A DNA stretch of 64,000 nt, taken from the NCBI GenBank assembly GCA_020425125.1, contig JAGQRV010000007.1, forward strand, positions 21,312-85,311, in the 5' to 3' direction. Every line of letters begins with the position of its first letter. Positions within the stretch are counted from its first letter, which is position 1. The notes beneath the pieces are model-generated. The model saw nothing but the letters and a program-made list of their open reading frames with translations, ran no database searches and was not told where the DNA came from. The position numbers were made by a program, and so were the translations under genes. Source of the DNA: Paracoccaceae bacterium. GTDB taxonomy: Bacteria > Pseudomonadota > Alphaproteobacteria > Rhodobacterales > Rhodobacteraceae. Shown piece by piece: positions 18,922 to 28,260 of this stretch.

Positions 18922-19698
18922 ATGCGGGCACCCACTTATCTGGCCGCCCTAGGAATGGCTGCGGCACTGTCCGCGGGTGCGGCGCAGGCGCAGGGCACCC
19001 GCTTTGACGGGGCGGTCAGCTATTCCGCGCGGGACGAGGTCAAGGACGAGAACAATACGGACGAGCATATCGACAACGACATCTTCCGGATCACTGCCGG
19101 ATTGAGCTGGAGCGCTGGCGACGGTCGCGCCAGGGCGGCGATCGAACTGGGCGTGATGAACGATTTCTTCGACGGTAACTATCCCGGCGACTACGGGATG
19201 GAGGTCGACTATGCGCGGAGGGTCGGCAACCAGCGCTACGGGATTGCCGGACGTGTGCGGACCTCGGAAGAACTCAGCACCACGCTGGAACTCGGCTATG
19301 CGCTCCAGCATCTCGGAGAGACGTTCGACCTGCGCGGCCTCGCAGGTTTCCAGTTCATTACCGATCCCGACAAGGTGCGCGGCCGCGATGGCAATTCGAT
19401 CTTCGGTCTCGGCGAGGCCACGCTGTATGCGACCCCGAACTGGGCGATCTCCGCGGCGGTGCAGGGCGATACCGGCGGGGCTGTCTGGGGCGTCGGCACC
19501 GAATACCGGCGGAAAAACTGGGGCGGACTCAGCGTCTTCCTGGATTATGGCCAGGCGTTCGACGACTACCGAAGCGTGCCGGAATACGATGCCTTCGTCG
19601 GCGGGATCCGCTTCTTCCCCGGCGCGGGCAACACGCTTCGCGAGCAGCGGCAGTCGAGCCTGGCGCTGCTGATGCGCCGCTATGTCGAGGTGCAGTAG
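18922..19698 (+). CDS. secreted or outer-membrane protein, function unknown
   Basis: A 258-residue protein with a signal peptide (RAPTYLAALGMAAALSAGAA, then QAQ-GT). The mature part is built of alternating strands (RFDGAVSYSARDEVKDENNT, RARAAIELGVMNDFFDGNY, ATPNWAISAAVQGDTGGAVW), as in a beta-barrel, but it ends RRYVEVQ without the terminal aromatic residue common in barrels. ATG at 18922 is chosen because it places a normal signal peptide; a GTG about 30 bases upstream (VKKRTRAVD extension) would give a longer positive n-region. It is divergent from parE and followed by the MATE exporter. No motif indicates a function; 'porin-like' is the closest description I would give. Confidence 0.65.
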   Translation: MRAPTYLAALGMAAALSAGAAQAQGTRFDGAVSYSARDEVKDENNTDEHIDNDIFRITAGLSWSAGDGRARAAIELGVMNDFFDGNYPGDYGMEVDYARRVGNQRYGIAGRVRTSEELSTTLELGYALQHLGETFDLRGLAGFQFITDPDKVRGRDGNSIFGLGEATLYATPNWAISAAVQGDTGGAVWGVGTEYRRKNWGGLSVFLDYGQAFDDYRSVPEYDAFVGGIRFFPGAGNTLREQRQSSLALLMRRYVEVQ

Positions 19699-19754
19699 CG
19701 CGGCGGTTTCAGCCGGAGCTTGAGCCGGTCCCGTCGCCCGGCTATGGCGGCGCC

Positions 19755-21131
19755 ATGGCCGAGACGATGACCTTCCGCGCCCATCTCTGGGCGACGCTGA
19801 CCCTTGGACTGCCGCTGGTCGGCAGCCAGCTCGGCCAGCTCCTGATCCATGCGACAGACACGCTGATGCTCGGTCGCTACGGTGTTGCCGAGCTCGCCGC
19901 GCAGGCTGTTGCGGCCTCGGTGATCGTCGTGCTGATCGTCTTCGGCTCCGGCTTCGCCTGGGCAGTGATGCCGATGGCGGCGGCGGCGGCCGAGTCCGGC
20001 GACGATGTGCAGGTGCGGCGGGTGACGCGCATGGGGCTCTGGGCCTCGATGGGGTTCACGGCCGTGGTGATTCCGGTCTTCCTGATTGTGCCCGATCTGT
20101 TCGGACGCCTTGGCCAGACGCCCGAGGTCTCCGCGCTGGCCGACCGCTATTTCTCGATCGCGCTCTGGGGCCTCGTCCCGGCGCTCGTCGTGATGCTGTT
20201 GCGCAGCTATCTGTCGGCGCTCGAACGGACCCGGATGGTCCTCTGGGTGACGCTCGCTGCCGCGGCGGTCAATGCCGGGCTCAACTGGCTTCTGATCTTC
20301 GGACATCTGGGAGCGCCGGAACTGGGCATCGTCGGAGCGGCCATCGCTTCGGTCGTCTGCAACGTCGTTGCGGCGCTCGCGCTGGCGCTCTATGCCCGTC
20401 TGAGCCAGCCGCAGCACCAGATCTTCGTGCGGATCTGGAAACCGGACTGGTCCGCGCTTCTCGCGGTGTTCCGGCTGGGATGGCCGATTGCGCTGACCTC
20501 GCTTGCCGAGGTTGCGCTGTTCGCGGCGTCCTCGGTGATGATGGGCTGGATCGGCACGCAGGCTCTGGCCGCGCACGGGATCGCCCTGCAGCTCGCGACC
20601 GCAACCTTCATGGTGCAGCTCGGCCTCGGACAGGCGGCGACGGTTCGGGCGGGACAGGCCTACGGGCGGCGCGATATCGCGCGGCTGCGCAAGGTCGGCC
20701 AGGCGGCGATGACCCTTTCGGCCCTGGCGGCGGCGGCGAGCGTCCTGCTGTTCGTCTGCCTTCCCGGCCCGATGATCGGCCTCTTTCTTTCGCCGCACGA
20801 TCCCCAGCGATCGGCGATCATCGCAATCGGCAGCTCGTTTCTGGCCGCGGCTGCGCTGTTTCAGGTCGCGGATTCCGCGCAGGTGATCGCGACCGGCCTT
20901 CTGCGCGGGGTGCAGGACACGAAATGGCCGATGATCTACGCCGCCGTCAGCTACTGGGCGGTGGCCGCGCCGGTGGCCTATCTTCTCGGCCTCAAGGCCG
21001 GCTGGGGCGGCGTCGGGATCTGGGTGGGGCTCGCGCTCGGGCTGTTCCTTGCCGCGGGTTTCATGATGCACCGCTTCTGGTTTCGCGCCGTCCCCGCGAT
21101 GGACCGCGGGCCCGAGGCCGGGCTGGTCTGA
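19755..21131 (+). CDS. MATE-family multidrug/cation exporter
   Basis: A 458-residue inner-membrane antiporter with twelve predicted helices in two homologous halves, the MATE (NorM/DinF) architecture. Typical stretches include GLPLVGSQLGQLLIHATDTL, MLGRYGVAELAAQAVAASV, GWPIALTSLAEVALFAASSV and GIALQLATATFMVQLGLGQA at the start of the second half. Members export cationic drugs or metabolites in exchange for Na+ or H+. The ATG at 19755 begins just before the first helix; no strong ribosome site is seen. The gene is convergent with pcaB and not obviously in an operon. Family certain, substrate unknown. Confidence 0.93.
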   Translation: MAETMTFRAHLWATLTLGLPLVGSQLGQLLIHATDTLMLGRYGVAELAAQAVAASVIVVLIVFGSGFAWAVMPMAAAAAESGDDVQVRRVTRMGLWASMGFTAVVIPVFLIVPDLFGRLGQTPEVSALADRYFSIALWGLVPALVVMLLRSYLSALERTRMVLWVTLAAAAVNAGLNWLLIFGHLGAPELGIVGAAIASVVCNVVAALALALYARLSQPQHQIFVRIWKPDWSALLAVFRLGWPIALTSLAEVALFAASSVMMGWIGTQALAAHGIALQLATATFMVQLGLGQAATVRAGQAYGRRDIARLRKVGQAAMTLSALAAAASVLLFVCLPGPMIGLFLSPHDPQRSAIIAIGSSFLAAAALFQVADSAQVIATGLLRGVQDTKWPMIYAAVSYWAVAAPVAYLLGLKAGWGGVGIWVGLALGLFLAAGFMMHRFWFRAVPAMDRGPEAGLV

Positions 21132-21145
21132 TCCCGCGCCCAACC

Positions 21146-22210
21146 TTAGCGCGGGGCGCCGATCCGGTTCACGGTGGCCAGGAGTTCCTCTGCGCGCGCG
21201 ATTGCGGCGGCGGTGGTCATAGCCATGCCCGGAAGGGTCATCCATTCCAGCGCCCAAGCCGCCCCCGAGCGTTCCTGTTCGTGCACCAGCGCGTGGTGCA
21301 TTCCGGCAAGTTCGCCGGCATTGAAGCGCGCGAAGGCGACCAGAAGTTCGGCCCGCACCGGGTTCTGCTTGTGCGGCATGGCCGAGCTTTTCCCTGCTGC
21401 CGCGAACCCGATCTCTTCGACGCCCTGCTGGGCCATCAGGCATATGTCGGCGCCGATCTTGCCGAGGCTCCCGGTCACAAGCGAGAGCCACCCCGCATAC
21501 TCGGCGAAGCTTTCGCGCATGGCGTGCCAGGCGCGCAGCGCAGGCGCGAGGCCGAGACGCTCGGCCATCGACCGGGCCAGCGCCTCGCCTTGGCCATCGG
21601 GGAAGCGGCGGTCGCCAACCGCGCCGCCGAACTGGATGCGCTCGAGTCCGGGGCGCAGTGCGGCGAGCCGCGCCAGGTGCCCGTCGAGCGGCAGCCGCCA
21701 CGTGGCGAGGCGGTCGGCAACGGTGAAGGCCAGCGCGGCCTGCATCCGCGTGCGAGCCATCATCGCGTTCGACCCAAACCGGGCCTCCAGGTCGGTGAGA
21801 TGTGCCGAGAGGCGCGTGAGACCCGCCGCCAGGTGGTCCGAAACGTCGCGCAAGGCGAGCACGGTGGCGGTGTCGATCAGATCCTGGCTGGTGGCGCCTA
21901 CATGGACCAGCCCCTTCAAATCGTCGCCGACATGGGCCTTGAGCTGCGCGACGAAGTCGGGCACCGGCAGGCCGTCATCCGTCGTGGCGGCAGCAAGGCG
22001 GTCGAGATCCGGCCGGAAGGCGCGGATCGCCGCAGCGGCCGCGTCTGCCTTCTCCGGCGTGGCGAGGCCGAGCTCTGCCAGCGCCTCCGCCAGCGCCGCT
22101 TCGAAGGCGATGAAGGCGGCCAATGTCCGCTCGGTCGAGAAGGCGGCGGCGACGGTGGCGTCCGTGAAGAGCGGCGCGAAAAGCGCATTGTTCAAGGTCA
22201 GAGGGTTCAT
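21146..22210 (-). CDS. pcaB: 3-carboxy-cis,cis-muconate cycloisomerase
   Basis: A 354-residue member of the fumarase/aspartase superfamily. The superfamily signature is GKSSAMPHKQNPVRAELLVA, with the flexible catalytic-serine loop, and the substrate region is HVGATSQDLIDTATVLALRD. RRFPDGQGEALARSMAERLG and the short C-terminal domain match PcaB of the protocatechuate branch of the beta-ketoadipate pathway, which lactonises 3-carboxymuconate. No other pca gene is in the window, so it is separated from the usual pcaCHGB cluster or stands at its end. PcaB is about 350-450 residues, so this one is short but complete. An adenylosuccinate-lyase-like function is the main alternative. Confidence 0.85.
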   Translation of the reverse strand: MNPLTLNNALFAPLFTDATVAAAFSTERTLAAFIAFEAALAEALAELGLATPEKADAAAAAIRAFRPDLDRLAAATTDDGLPVPDFVAQLKAHVGDDLKGLVHVGATSQDLIDTATVLALRDVSDHLAAGLTRLSAHLTDLEARFGSNAMMARTRMQAALAFTVADRLATWRLPLDGHLARLAALRPGLERIQFGGAVGDRRFPDGQGEALARSMAERLGLAPALRAWHAMRESFAEYAGWLSLVTGSLGKIGADICLMAQQGVEEIGFAAAGKSSAMPHKQNPVRAELLVAFARFNAGELAGMHHALVHEQERSGAAWALEWMTLPGMAMTTAAAIARAEELLATVNRIGAPR

Positions 22211-22536
22211 TGCGAGCCGCCCCGAAAAATGCGGATCAAACCGGTCCTGCCATTGCGCCGTCCGTTCATGTCCGCCTCCCAGCCGTGCCTCTCCCCCGAG
22301 GATATCTCATGGAATAGGGCAGTGATCCCGCATCCGCCACGGATCAAATGAAGCGGGACGCCGACAGGATGGACCGGGCAGGCGGGAAATGCAGGCGTCT
22401 TGACGCGAGCCCACGGGATCGCCCGGCCCGCCGCGGGGCGATCGGATGGCGGATCGCTGTCCCGCGATATGGTCTGGCACGGGACGCTGGTGGTCAGGCA
22501 CGAGGGCAAAGCCAATTGTCGGGTGACCGCGTCGGG
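22211..22536. other. intergenic region between pcaB and the NAGGN peptidase gene
   Basis: About 326 bases with no convincing gene. The open frames present are arginine-rich shadows, and I see no strong terminator hairpin or repeat. It must hold the pcaB promoter and the 3' end of the NAGGN operon transcript. Confidence 0.6.
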
Positions 22537-23739
22537 TCAGGGCGTCTCTTCTCGCCAGGGGGTCATCTCGGGCGCGCTGGCGGCGGTCAGGTCCTGCGTC
22601 GCCGGTTCCACAGGCTGCGTGGTGAAGCCCGACAGGCTGCCCAGCACATGCTCGTCGCGTGTGATCTCGACGTCGCTGAGCGAATAGGCGGTCAGCAGCT
22701 CGGCGAGCGAGCGCAGGGCATGGATATGGATCCGCTCGTAGCCGTGGCTGGCATCGACGCCGAAGGTGATCAGCGCCGTCCGCACGTCCGCGCCCGCCTC
22801 GACCGCGGAGGCGCTGTCGGACCGATAGAACCGGAACACGTCCTTCTGATAGCGGATATCGTTGATCGTGCAGAGATCGACCATCTTGCGGGTCAGGTGA
22901 TAGTCGAACGGTCCGGTCTGGTCCGCCATCGCGATGGTCACGCCGAATTCGGCCGAGTTCTGGCCCGGCGCAGTCGTGCCGTTGTCCACCGCCACCATCG
23001 AGGCGATGTCGGGAAGCAGGATCGCGGCCGCGCCCTGTCCGACCTCTTCGGCGATGGTGAAGATCCAGTAGATGTCGACCGGCGGCGGCGGGGCCTCCTT
23101 CATCGCCTTTATGGCGGCCAGCATCACCGCGACCCCGGCCTTGTTGTCGAGGTGCCGGGAGACGATGAAGCCGTTGTCCATGAATTCGGGCTGCGGGTCG
23201 ATGGCGACCATGTCGCCGATTTCCACGCCGATCTGTTCGAGCTGCTCCCTGGTTCTGGCCCAGGCGTCGACGCGCAGCTCCAGATGCGGCCAGCCGATCG
23301 GCGCAGTGTCGATGTCGTCGCCATAGGTGTGGCCCGACGCCTTCGGCGGCAGGACGGTGCCACGATAGGCGCCGCGATTGGTGAAGATCGTCGCGCGGGC
23401 GCCTTCCGCGAACCGGGCCGACCAGGTGCCGACCGGCACCAGCGCGAGCCGCCCGTTCGGCTTCAGGCTTGCGACCTGGGCGCCCAGCGTGTCCACATGA
23501 CTGACGATCGCGCGTGCACCGGCATGCTGACGGCCCTTGAGGCAGGCGCGGATCGCACCGCGCCGAGTCAGTTCGTAAGGCAGGCCGAGCCGACCGATTT
23601 CCTCGCAGACATGGCGGACGATGGTGTCGGTGTAGCCCGTGGGGCTTGGAATGGCGAGCAGGCCGCCGAGGATGCGGGCGAGGTAGTCGAGATCGATGTC
23701 ACGGCGGGTTGGTGTCTGGTTCACGCGCGGGGCCTCCAT
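22537..23739 (-). CDS. M42/M20-like peptidase of the NAGGN osmoprotectant cluster
   Basis: A 400-residue zinc peptidase of the type found beside NAGGN synthesis genes. Metal-binding and catalytic residues are visible in IVSHVDTLGAQV (His, Asp), VSRHLDNKAGVAVMLAAI (Asp), FTIAEEVGQGAAAIL (the Glu pair) and FGVDASHGYERIHIHAL (late His). It probably trims or degrades the dipeptide osmolyte or its precursors, which would allow turnover when osmotic stress ends; this is inference from constant genetic linkage in the family. The ATG at 23739 lies inside the end of ngg (19-base overlap), so translation is coupled. It is last in the three-gene unit. Confidence 0.87.
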   Translation of the reverse strand: MEAPRVNQTPTRRDIDLDYLARILGGLLAIPSPTGYTDTIVRHVCEEIGRLGLPYELTRRGAIRACLKGRQHAGARAIVSHVDTLGAQVASLKPNGRLALVPVGTWSARFAEGARATIFTNRGAYRGTVLPPKASGHTYGDDIDTAPIGWPHLELRVDAWARTREQLEQIGVEIGDMVAIDPQPEFMDNGFIVSRHLDNKAGVAVMLAAIKAMKEAPPPPVDIYWIFTIAEEVGQGAAAILLPDIASMVAVDNGTTAPGQNSAEFGVTIAMADQTGPFDYHLTRKMVDLCTINDIRYQKDVFRFYRSDSASAVEAGADVRTALITFGVDASHGYERIHIHALRSLAELLTAYSLSDVEITRDEHVLGSLSGFTTQPVEPATQDLTAASAPEMTPWREETP

Positions 23740-25475
23740 CCGGTCTGTCGCGCCGCTGCAGGTATCGACAGCGGAAACAGCAGGTCAATGAAGCGTTCGG
23801 CAGTGGGCTGGGGTTCGTGGTTGGCAAGCCCGGGCCGTTCGTTCGCTTCGATGAACACATATTCCTTTCCCCGAGGCGATTTGACCATAAGGTCTATGCC
23901 CGTGACGGGAATTTCGATTGCGCGGGCCGCCTTGATCGCCGCATCGATAAGGGCAGGGTGGGTTTCGCCGGTGACGTCCTCGATGGTTCCCCCGGTATGG
24001 AGGTTCGCGGTCTTGCGGACTTCGATCGTGGCCCCCTTTTCGGGGATGTCGTCATAGCCGAGGCCGGACAGCGCCAGGCAGCGTTCGGTTTCCGTGTCCA
24101 TCGGGATCCGGCTTTCGCCTCCGGTGGCGGCGGCGCGGCGGCGGCTCTGGGCCTCGATCAGCTTGCGCGCCGTGGACTGGCCGTCGCCCACGATGCGGGC
24201 CGGGCGGCGGACGGCGCAGGCGACGACGCGGTAGTCGATGACGACGAGACGCAGATCCTCGCCTTCGAAATGCTGCTCGATGATGACGTCCGCGTTCACC
24301 TTCCGGGCGGCCTCGACGGCGCTGGAGATCTCCTCGGACGTGGTCAGGCCGACGGCGATTCCCTTGCCCTGCTCGCCGCGGGTGGGCTTCACCACGACCT
24401 TGCCGTGCGTGCTCAGGAACTCCGCCCACAGGTCCGGATCTTCGGCCGAAATCTGGGCCGGGACCGCGACGCCGGCGGATTCGACGAAGCGTCGCGTCAA
24501 AGCCTTGTCGTCGCAGATCGCGGCTGCCACGGCGGTGGTGAATTCGCTGAGCGATTCCCGGCAGCGCACCGCCCGGCCGCCATAGGTCAGACGGAACAGA
24601 CCCGCGCCGGCATCGAAGATCTCGACGCCGATGCCGCGGCGACGGGCTTCCTTCACGATGATGCCGGCATACGGGTTGAGCCCGCGATCGTCCTCCACCT
24701 GGCCGACGAACAGCTGTTCGTTGATCTGGTTCTTCCGCTTCAGCGCATAGACCGGAACCCTTCGGAAGCCGAGCTTCTCGTAGAGGGCAATGGCCTGCTT
24801 GTTGTCGTGGAGCACCGAGAGATCCATGTAGTGGGCGCCGCGCGCCTGGAAGTATTCGGCCAGGCGTCGCACCAGCGCTTCGCCGATTCCGGCATGGGGC
24901 GCCGTGGGCGAGGTGGCGAGGCACCAGAGCGAGGAGCCCCGCTCGGGGTCGCCGAAGGCTTCGTGATGGTCGACGCCCATGACCGCGCCGAGGATCGTAC
25001 CGGTTTCGGAATCCTCCGCGACCAGAACCGTGACCACCCGCGCGTCGCGCACCGACCAGAAGAATTCCGGGGCCACGAGGACCATGTCCCGCTCGGCATA
25101 GATGCGATTGACAGCGTCGGCGTCGCGCCGCGTCGCGAGACGGCGGATCGAGAAGACCTGGCGGCGCTTTCGGGCCGGGCGGTAGGTCGCGAAGTCGAGC
25201 CGGTAAGTAACAGACGGGTCGAGGAACACCTCCTGCGGCGCGGCCGACAGGGCCACCTGCGGCTCGCTGACGTAGAAGGCGATGTCGCGCTTGTCCGGCC
25301 CTTCGGCGCGCAGCATTTCGGCCAGCGCCTCGTTGCTGTCGAAGGTCTGGGCGAAGATCAGCCGGCCCCAGCCGCAATCCACGACGGCGTTGAGCCCCTT
25401 CAAGCCCTCGGCCTCGGCAGCGGCCCGGGCCTCTTCGGGTGAGGGATCGCGATGGCCTTGCGAGGACGCGGACAT
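23721..25475 (-). CDS. ngg: N-acetylglutaminylglutamine synthetase
   Basis: A 584-residue two-domain enzyme making the dipeptide N-acetylglutaminylglutamine, a compatible solute. The N-terminal half is a GNAT acetyltransferase (LWCLATSPTAPHAGIGEALV and VLHDNKQAIALYEKLGFRRV), which should acetylate glutamine. The C-terminal half is an ATP-grasp ligase (GKVVVKPTRGEQGKGIAVGL, VIIEQHFEGEDLRLVVIDYR and PVTGIDLMVKSPRGKEYVFI) that joins the second glutamine. This fusion is diagnostic of Ngg, described in Sinorhizobium and Pseudomonas. The start at 25475 follows the asnO stop by one base, and the 3' end overlaps the peptidase gene, so all three are one transcription unit. Confidence 0.93.
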   Translation of the reverse strand: MSASSQGHRDPSPEEARAAAEAEGLKGLNAVVDCGWGRLIFAQTFDSNEALAEMLRAEGPDKRDIAFYVSEPQVALSAAPQEVFLDPSVTYRLDFATYRPARKRRQVFSIRRLATRRDADAVNRIYAERDMVLVAPEFFWSVRDARVVTVLVAEDSETGTILGAVMGVDHHEAFGDPERGSSLWCLATSPTAPHAGIGEALVRRLAEYFQARGAHYMDLSVLHDNKQAIALYEKLGFRRVPVYALKRKNQINEQLFVGQVEDDRGLNPYAGIIVKEARRRGIGVEIFDAGAGLFRLTYGGRAVRCRESLSEFTTAVAAAICDDKALTRRFVESAGVAVPAQISAEDPDLWAEFLSTHGKVVVKPTRGEQGKGIAVGLTTSEEISSAVEAARKVNADVIIEQHFEGEDLRLVVIDYRVVACAVRRPARIVGDGQSTARKLIEAQSRRRAAATGGESRIPMDTETERCLALSGLGYDDIPEKGATIEVRKTANLHTGGTIEDVTGETHPALIDAAIKAARAIEIPVTGIDLMVKSPRGKEYVFIEANERPGLANHEPQPTAERFIDLLFPLSIPAAARQTGWRPRA

Positions 25476-25476
25476 C

Positions 25477-27252
25477 TCAGACTCCCTGCTCCTGGAGCCA
25501 GAGCTCCAGCAGTCCGACCTGCCAGAGTTCCGACCCGCGGAGTGGCGTGATGAAATCCGCCGGTGCCGCGAAGAGCCGGTCGAGGTAGTCGGTGCGGAAG
25601 ATGGAGCGCTCGCGCGCCTTCTCGGAGGTCAGCGCGCCGCGTACCATCTCGAGGTAAGGCCCTGCGATGTATTTCAGGGCGGGGACCGGGAAATAGCCCT
25701 TGGGCCGGTCGATCACTTCGGACGGAATGACCTGGCGGGCGACGTCCTTGAGGATGCCCTTGCCGCCCTGGGCCAGCTTGTGTTCCGAGGGGATGCGGCC
25801 CGCAAGTTCCACCACCTCGTGATCGAGGAAAGGCACCCGCGCTTCCAGCCCCCAGGCCATCGTCATGTTGTCCACGCGCTTGACCGGATCGTCGACCAGC
25901 ATCGTGTTGGTATCGAGCCTGAGCGCCTTGTCCACCGGATCGTCGGCACCGGCCTCGGCGAAGCGGGCCGTGACATAGGCCAGGCTCTCGTCTCTGTCCG
26001 TCAGGTAGTCGGGGTTCAGATGCTCGGCCAGCGTCGCATGGGAGCGGTCGAAGAAGGCTCGGGCGTAATCCTCGACCGGCCTGTTGGAACTCGCCAGCGG
26101 CGGATACCAGTGATAGCCGCCGAACACCTCGTCAGCGCCCTGGCCGGACTGGACGACCTTGATCGTCTTCGCGACCTCGCGGCTGAGCAGATAGAAGCCG
26201 ATATTGTCATAGCTGACCATCGGCTCCGACATCGCCCGGATCGCGGCGGGTAGGTTCTCCCGCATTTCCTCGGAGGGGACGAAGATCTTGTGATGGTTGG
26301 TATCGTAGTGCCTGGCGATCAGGTCGGAGTAGGTGAACTCGTCGCCGGATTCGCCGTTGGCGGCCTCGAACCCGATCGAATAGGTGGCCAGATGCTGCTG
26401 GCCCTCCTCGGCCAGGAGTCCCACGATCAGCGAGCTGTCGACGCCGCCCGACAGCAGTACGCCAACCGGCACGTCCGCCACCATCCGCCGGCGAACCGAC
26501 GCGCGCAGTTCCGCCATCAGCAGTTCGCGCCATTCCTCGGCCGAGCGTTCGGCATCCTCGGCGCTGCGCGCGAAATCCGGTTTCCAGTAGGTCCGATCCG
26601 AAAAGCTGCCGTCGGGCTCGATCCGCCGGATCGTGGCCGCGGGCAGCTTGCGCACGCCCTTGAGAATCGTCAACGGCGCGGGAACGACCGCGTGCCAGCT
26701 CATGTAATGGTTCAGGGCCACACGGTCGATCGAGGTGTCCACGTCCCCTGTTGCCAGAAGCGCCGGCAGCGACGACGCGAAGCGCAGCGAGCGTCCGACT
26801 TCGGAATAATAGAGCGGCTTGATGCCGAAGCGGTCGCGCACCATCCACACGACGCCGCTGGCGCGCTCGTGCAGCGCGAAGGCGAACATGCCCTTCAGCT
26901 TGTCGACCGCCGCCGGCCCCCATTCCGACCAGGCCTTGAGGATCACCTCGGTGTCGCCGGTCGACGCGAAGCTATGCCCCTTCTCGGTCAGCTCCGCACG
27001 AAGCTCGGGGTAGTTGTAGATGCAGCCGTTGAAGCAGATCGTCAGCCCCAGAGCTGTGTCGACGAACGGCTGAGCCGCGGCCTCGCTGAGGTCGATGATC
27101 TTCAGCCGGCGATGGCCGAAGCCTACCCGGCCGCGAACGACGACGCCTGCGCCGTCGGGACCACGCGGCGCCATCGCGTCGCACATCGTTTCGATCCGCC
27201 CCGCCGAAGCCAAGCTACCGTCAAAGGTGATCTCTCCACAGATCCCGCACAT
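25477..27252 (-). CDS. asnO: N-acetylglutaminylglutamine amidotransferase (asparagine synthetase-like)
   Basis: A 591-residue class-II glutamine amidotransferase that amidates the C-terminus of the dipeptide, giving NAGGN. Cys2 in MCGICGE is the Ntn nucleophile of the glutaminase domain. The synthetase domain carries the pyrophosphatase loop VGVLLSGGVDSSLIVGLLAE and QSGQGADEVFGGYHWYPPLA. Its position directly ahead of ngg distinguishes it from AsnB. It is the first gene of the operon, so osmotic induction should act upstream of 27252, where a perfect inverted repeat lies (27283-27304). Cytoplasmic; length is as expected. Confidence 0.93.
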   Translation of the reverse strand: MCGICGEITFDGSLASAGRIETMCDAMAPRGPDGAGVVVRGRVGFGHRRLKIIDLSEAAAQPFVDTALGLTICFNGCIYNYPELRAELTEKGHSFASTGDTEVILKAWSEWGPAAVDKLKGMFAFALHERASGVVWMVRDRFGIKPLYYSEVGRSLRFASSLPALLATGDVDTSIDRVALNHYMSWHAVVPAPLTILKGVRKLPAATIRRIEPDGSFSDRTYWKPDFARSAEDAERSAEEWRELLMAELRASVRRRMVADVPVGVLLSGGVDSSLIVGLLAEEGQQHLATYSIGFEAANGESGDEFTYSDLIARHYDTNHHKIFVPSEEMRENLPAAIRAMSEPMVSYDNIGFYLLSREVAKTIKVVQSGQGADEVFGGYHWYPPLASSNRPVEDYARAFFDRSHATLAEHLNPDYLTDRDESLAYVTARFAEAGADDPVDKALRLDTNTMLVDDPVKRVDNMTMAWGLEARVPFLDHEVVELAGRIPSEHKLAQGGKGILKDVARQVIPSEVIDRPKGYFPVPALKYIAGPYLEMVRGALTSEKARERSIFRTDYLDRLFAAPADFITPLRGSELWQVGLLELWLQEQGV

Positions 27253-27643
27253 ACTGCCTGTCTGGCCTCCGATTTGCTTTGGCCGGCATGGTCATCCATG
27301 CCGGAGCGGCGTCGGGAACGCGGTCTGCGCCATCTTGGCCGCCACACTTCAAGGACGCCTTGAGGCGGCAGCGGGTTCCCTCGGCCGGTCCCTGCCCGTG
27401 ACGGGCATGCGCCGCAGCTCCCTTGTCCGCGGACTTCGGGGCCCGCCATTTGGGCCGCCCGGTTGCGATTGACGGCCAATCGTTAGAGCAATGGGTTTTG
27501 CGATGCAACCAAAGGCGCGGAGCAGATCCGGCCCGCCCGGCAATTGCTGAAACCGCGGGTAGCTTGGCGGAAAACGCGGGCAGTTGGCCATAGGCATCCG
27601 GCAGATCGCCCGGGGGCTTCCCCCCCAATGACCGCCGACGCGG
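27253..27643. other. intergenic region upstream of asnO
   Basis: About 390 bases between asnO and the MaoC-like gene, both on the minus strand. Apart from the inverted repeat at 27283-27304 I see no gene, terminator or RNA that I can support. It should contain the NAGGN operon promoter, and the region near 27480-27500 (GTTAGAGCAATGGGTTTTGC) is its least GC-rich part. Confidence 0.55.
27283..27304. repeat. perfect inverted repeat upstream of asnO
   Basis: CCGGCATGG (27283-27291) and CCATGCCGG (27296-27304) form a perfect 9-bp inverted repeat around TCAT, about 31 bases ahead of the asnO start. It could be an operator for the osmoregulated operon or a hairpin in the 5' leader that hides the start region. 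There is no T-run, so it is not a normal terminator. Confidence 0.5.
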
Positions 27644-28093
27644 CTAGACGTCCAGGGGCATCGTGTAGGTCGTTGCCGTTCCCTCGACGCAGACATCGCC
27701 GTCGCCGTTGGTGACGGACACCTTCATCTGGCAGATCGGCTTGTCGTCGCGCACCGCGGTGATCTCGACCCGTCCGGTGATCGTCTCGCCGACACCGACT
27801 GCCTTGAGGAACTTCAGCTCGGTGCCCAGAAAGACCGTCCCGGGGCCGGGAACGTCCTCGGCCACGCAGGCGTTCAGGATGCCGGTGGTCACACCACCCT
27901 GAACGATGAGCTTGCCGAATGGCGTCTTCCTGGCCAATTCCTCGTCGTAGTGCAGCGGGTTGCGGTCGCCGGTGATCTCGGTAAAGGCGTGAATGTCGAC
28001 CATGCGTGTCGTCCGGCTGCGCGTGGCCGTCTGACCGATCGTGGGCTTTCCGTTCCGGACACCGGCCCAGCCGTCAAGATCCGTGCCCGCCAT
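27644..28093 (-). CDS. MaoC-like (R)-specific enoyl-CoA hydratase
   Basis: A 149-residue hotdog-fold protein with the hydratase-2 motif FTEITGDRNPLHYDEELARK. Its Asp and His are the catalytic pair that hydrates enoyl-CoA to (R)-3-hydroxyacyl-CoA. The following FGKLIVQGGVTTGILNACVA and FLGTELKFLKAVGVGETITG match PhaJ/MaoC proteins. Possible roles are supplying (R)-3-hydroxyacyl-CoA for polyhydroxyalkanoate or handling an organic acyl-CoA; nothing nearby decides. The N-terminus is about 20 residues longer than minimal PhaJ. GAGGGGAA precedes the ATG at 28093. It seems to be monocistronic. Confidence 0.85.
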   Translation of the reverse strand: MAGTDLDGWAGVRNGKPTIGQTATRSRTTRMVDIHAFTEITGDRNPLHYDEELARKTPFGKLIVQGGVTTGILNACVAEDVPGPGTVFLGTELKFLKAVGVGETITGRVEITAVRDDKPICQMKVSVTNGDGDVCVEGTATTYTMPLDV

Positions 28094-28260
28094 TGCTGCT
28101 TCCCCTCGCCGTCGCGTTGACCGTAACCATGGGCCGAGAACGCAGCCGAAGGCAACGCCCCTCGGCCATGTCAGCCGGAAGTGCGAATACTCGTGACCGG
28201 AGTTGATCGCGGGGCGCCGCCTTGATGTCGGGAGAGCGGAGAGACTGACGGCTTCGCTCT

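Noticed and set aside
19680..21701. 673-codon minus-strand frame opposite the MATE and pcaB genes
   Set aside because: Low-complexity Arg/Gly/Asp-rich translation, antisense to a certain membrane transporter gene.
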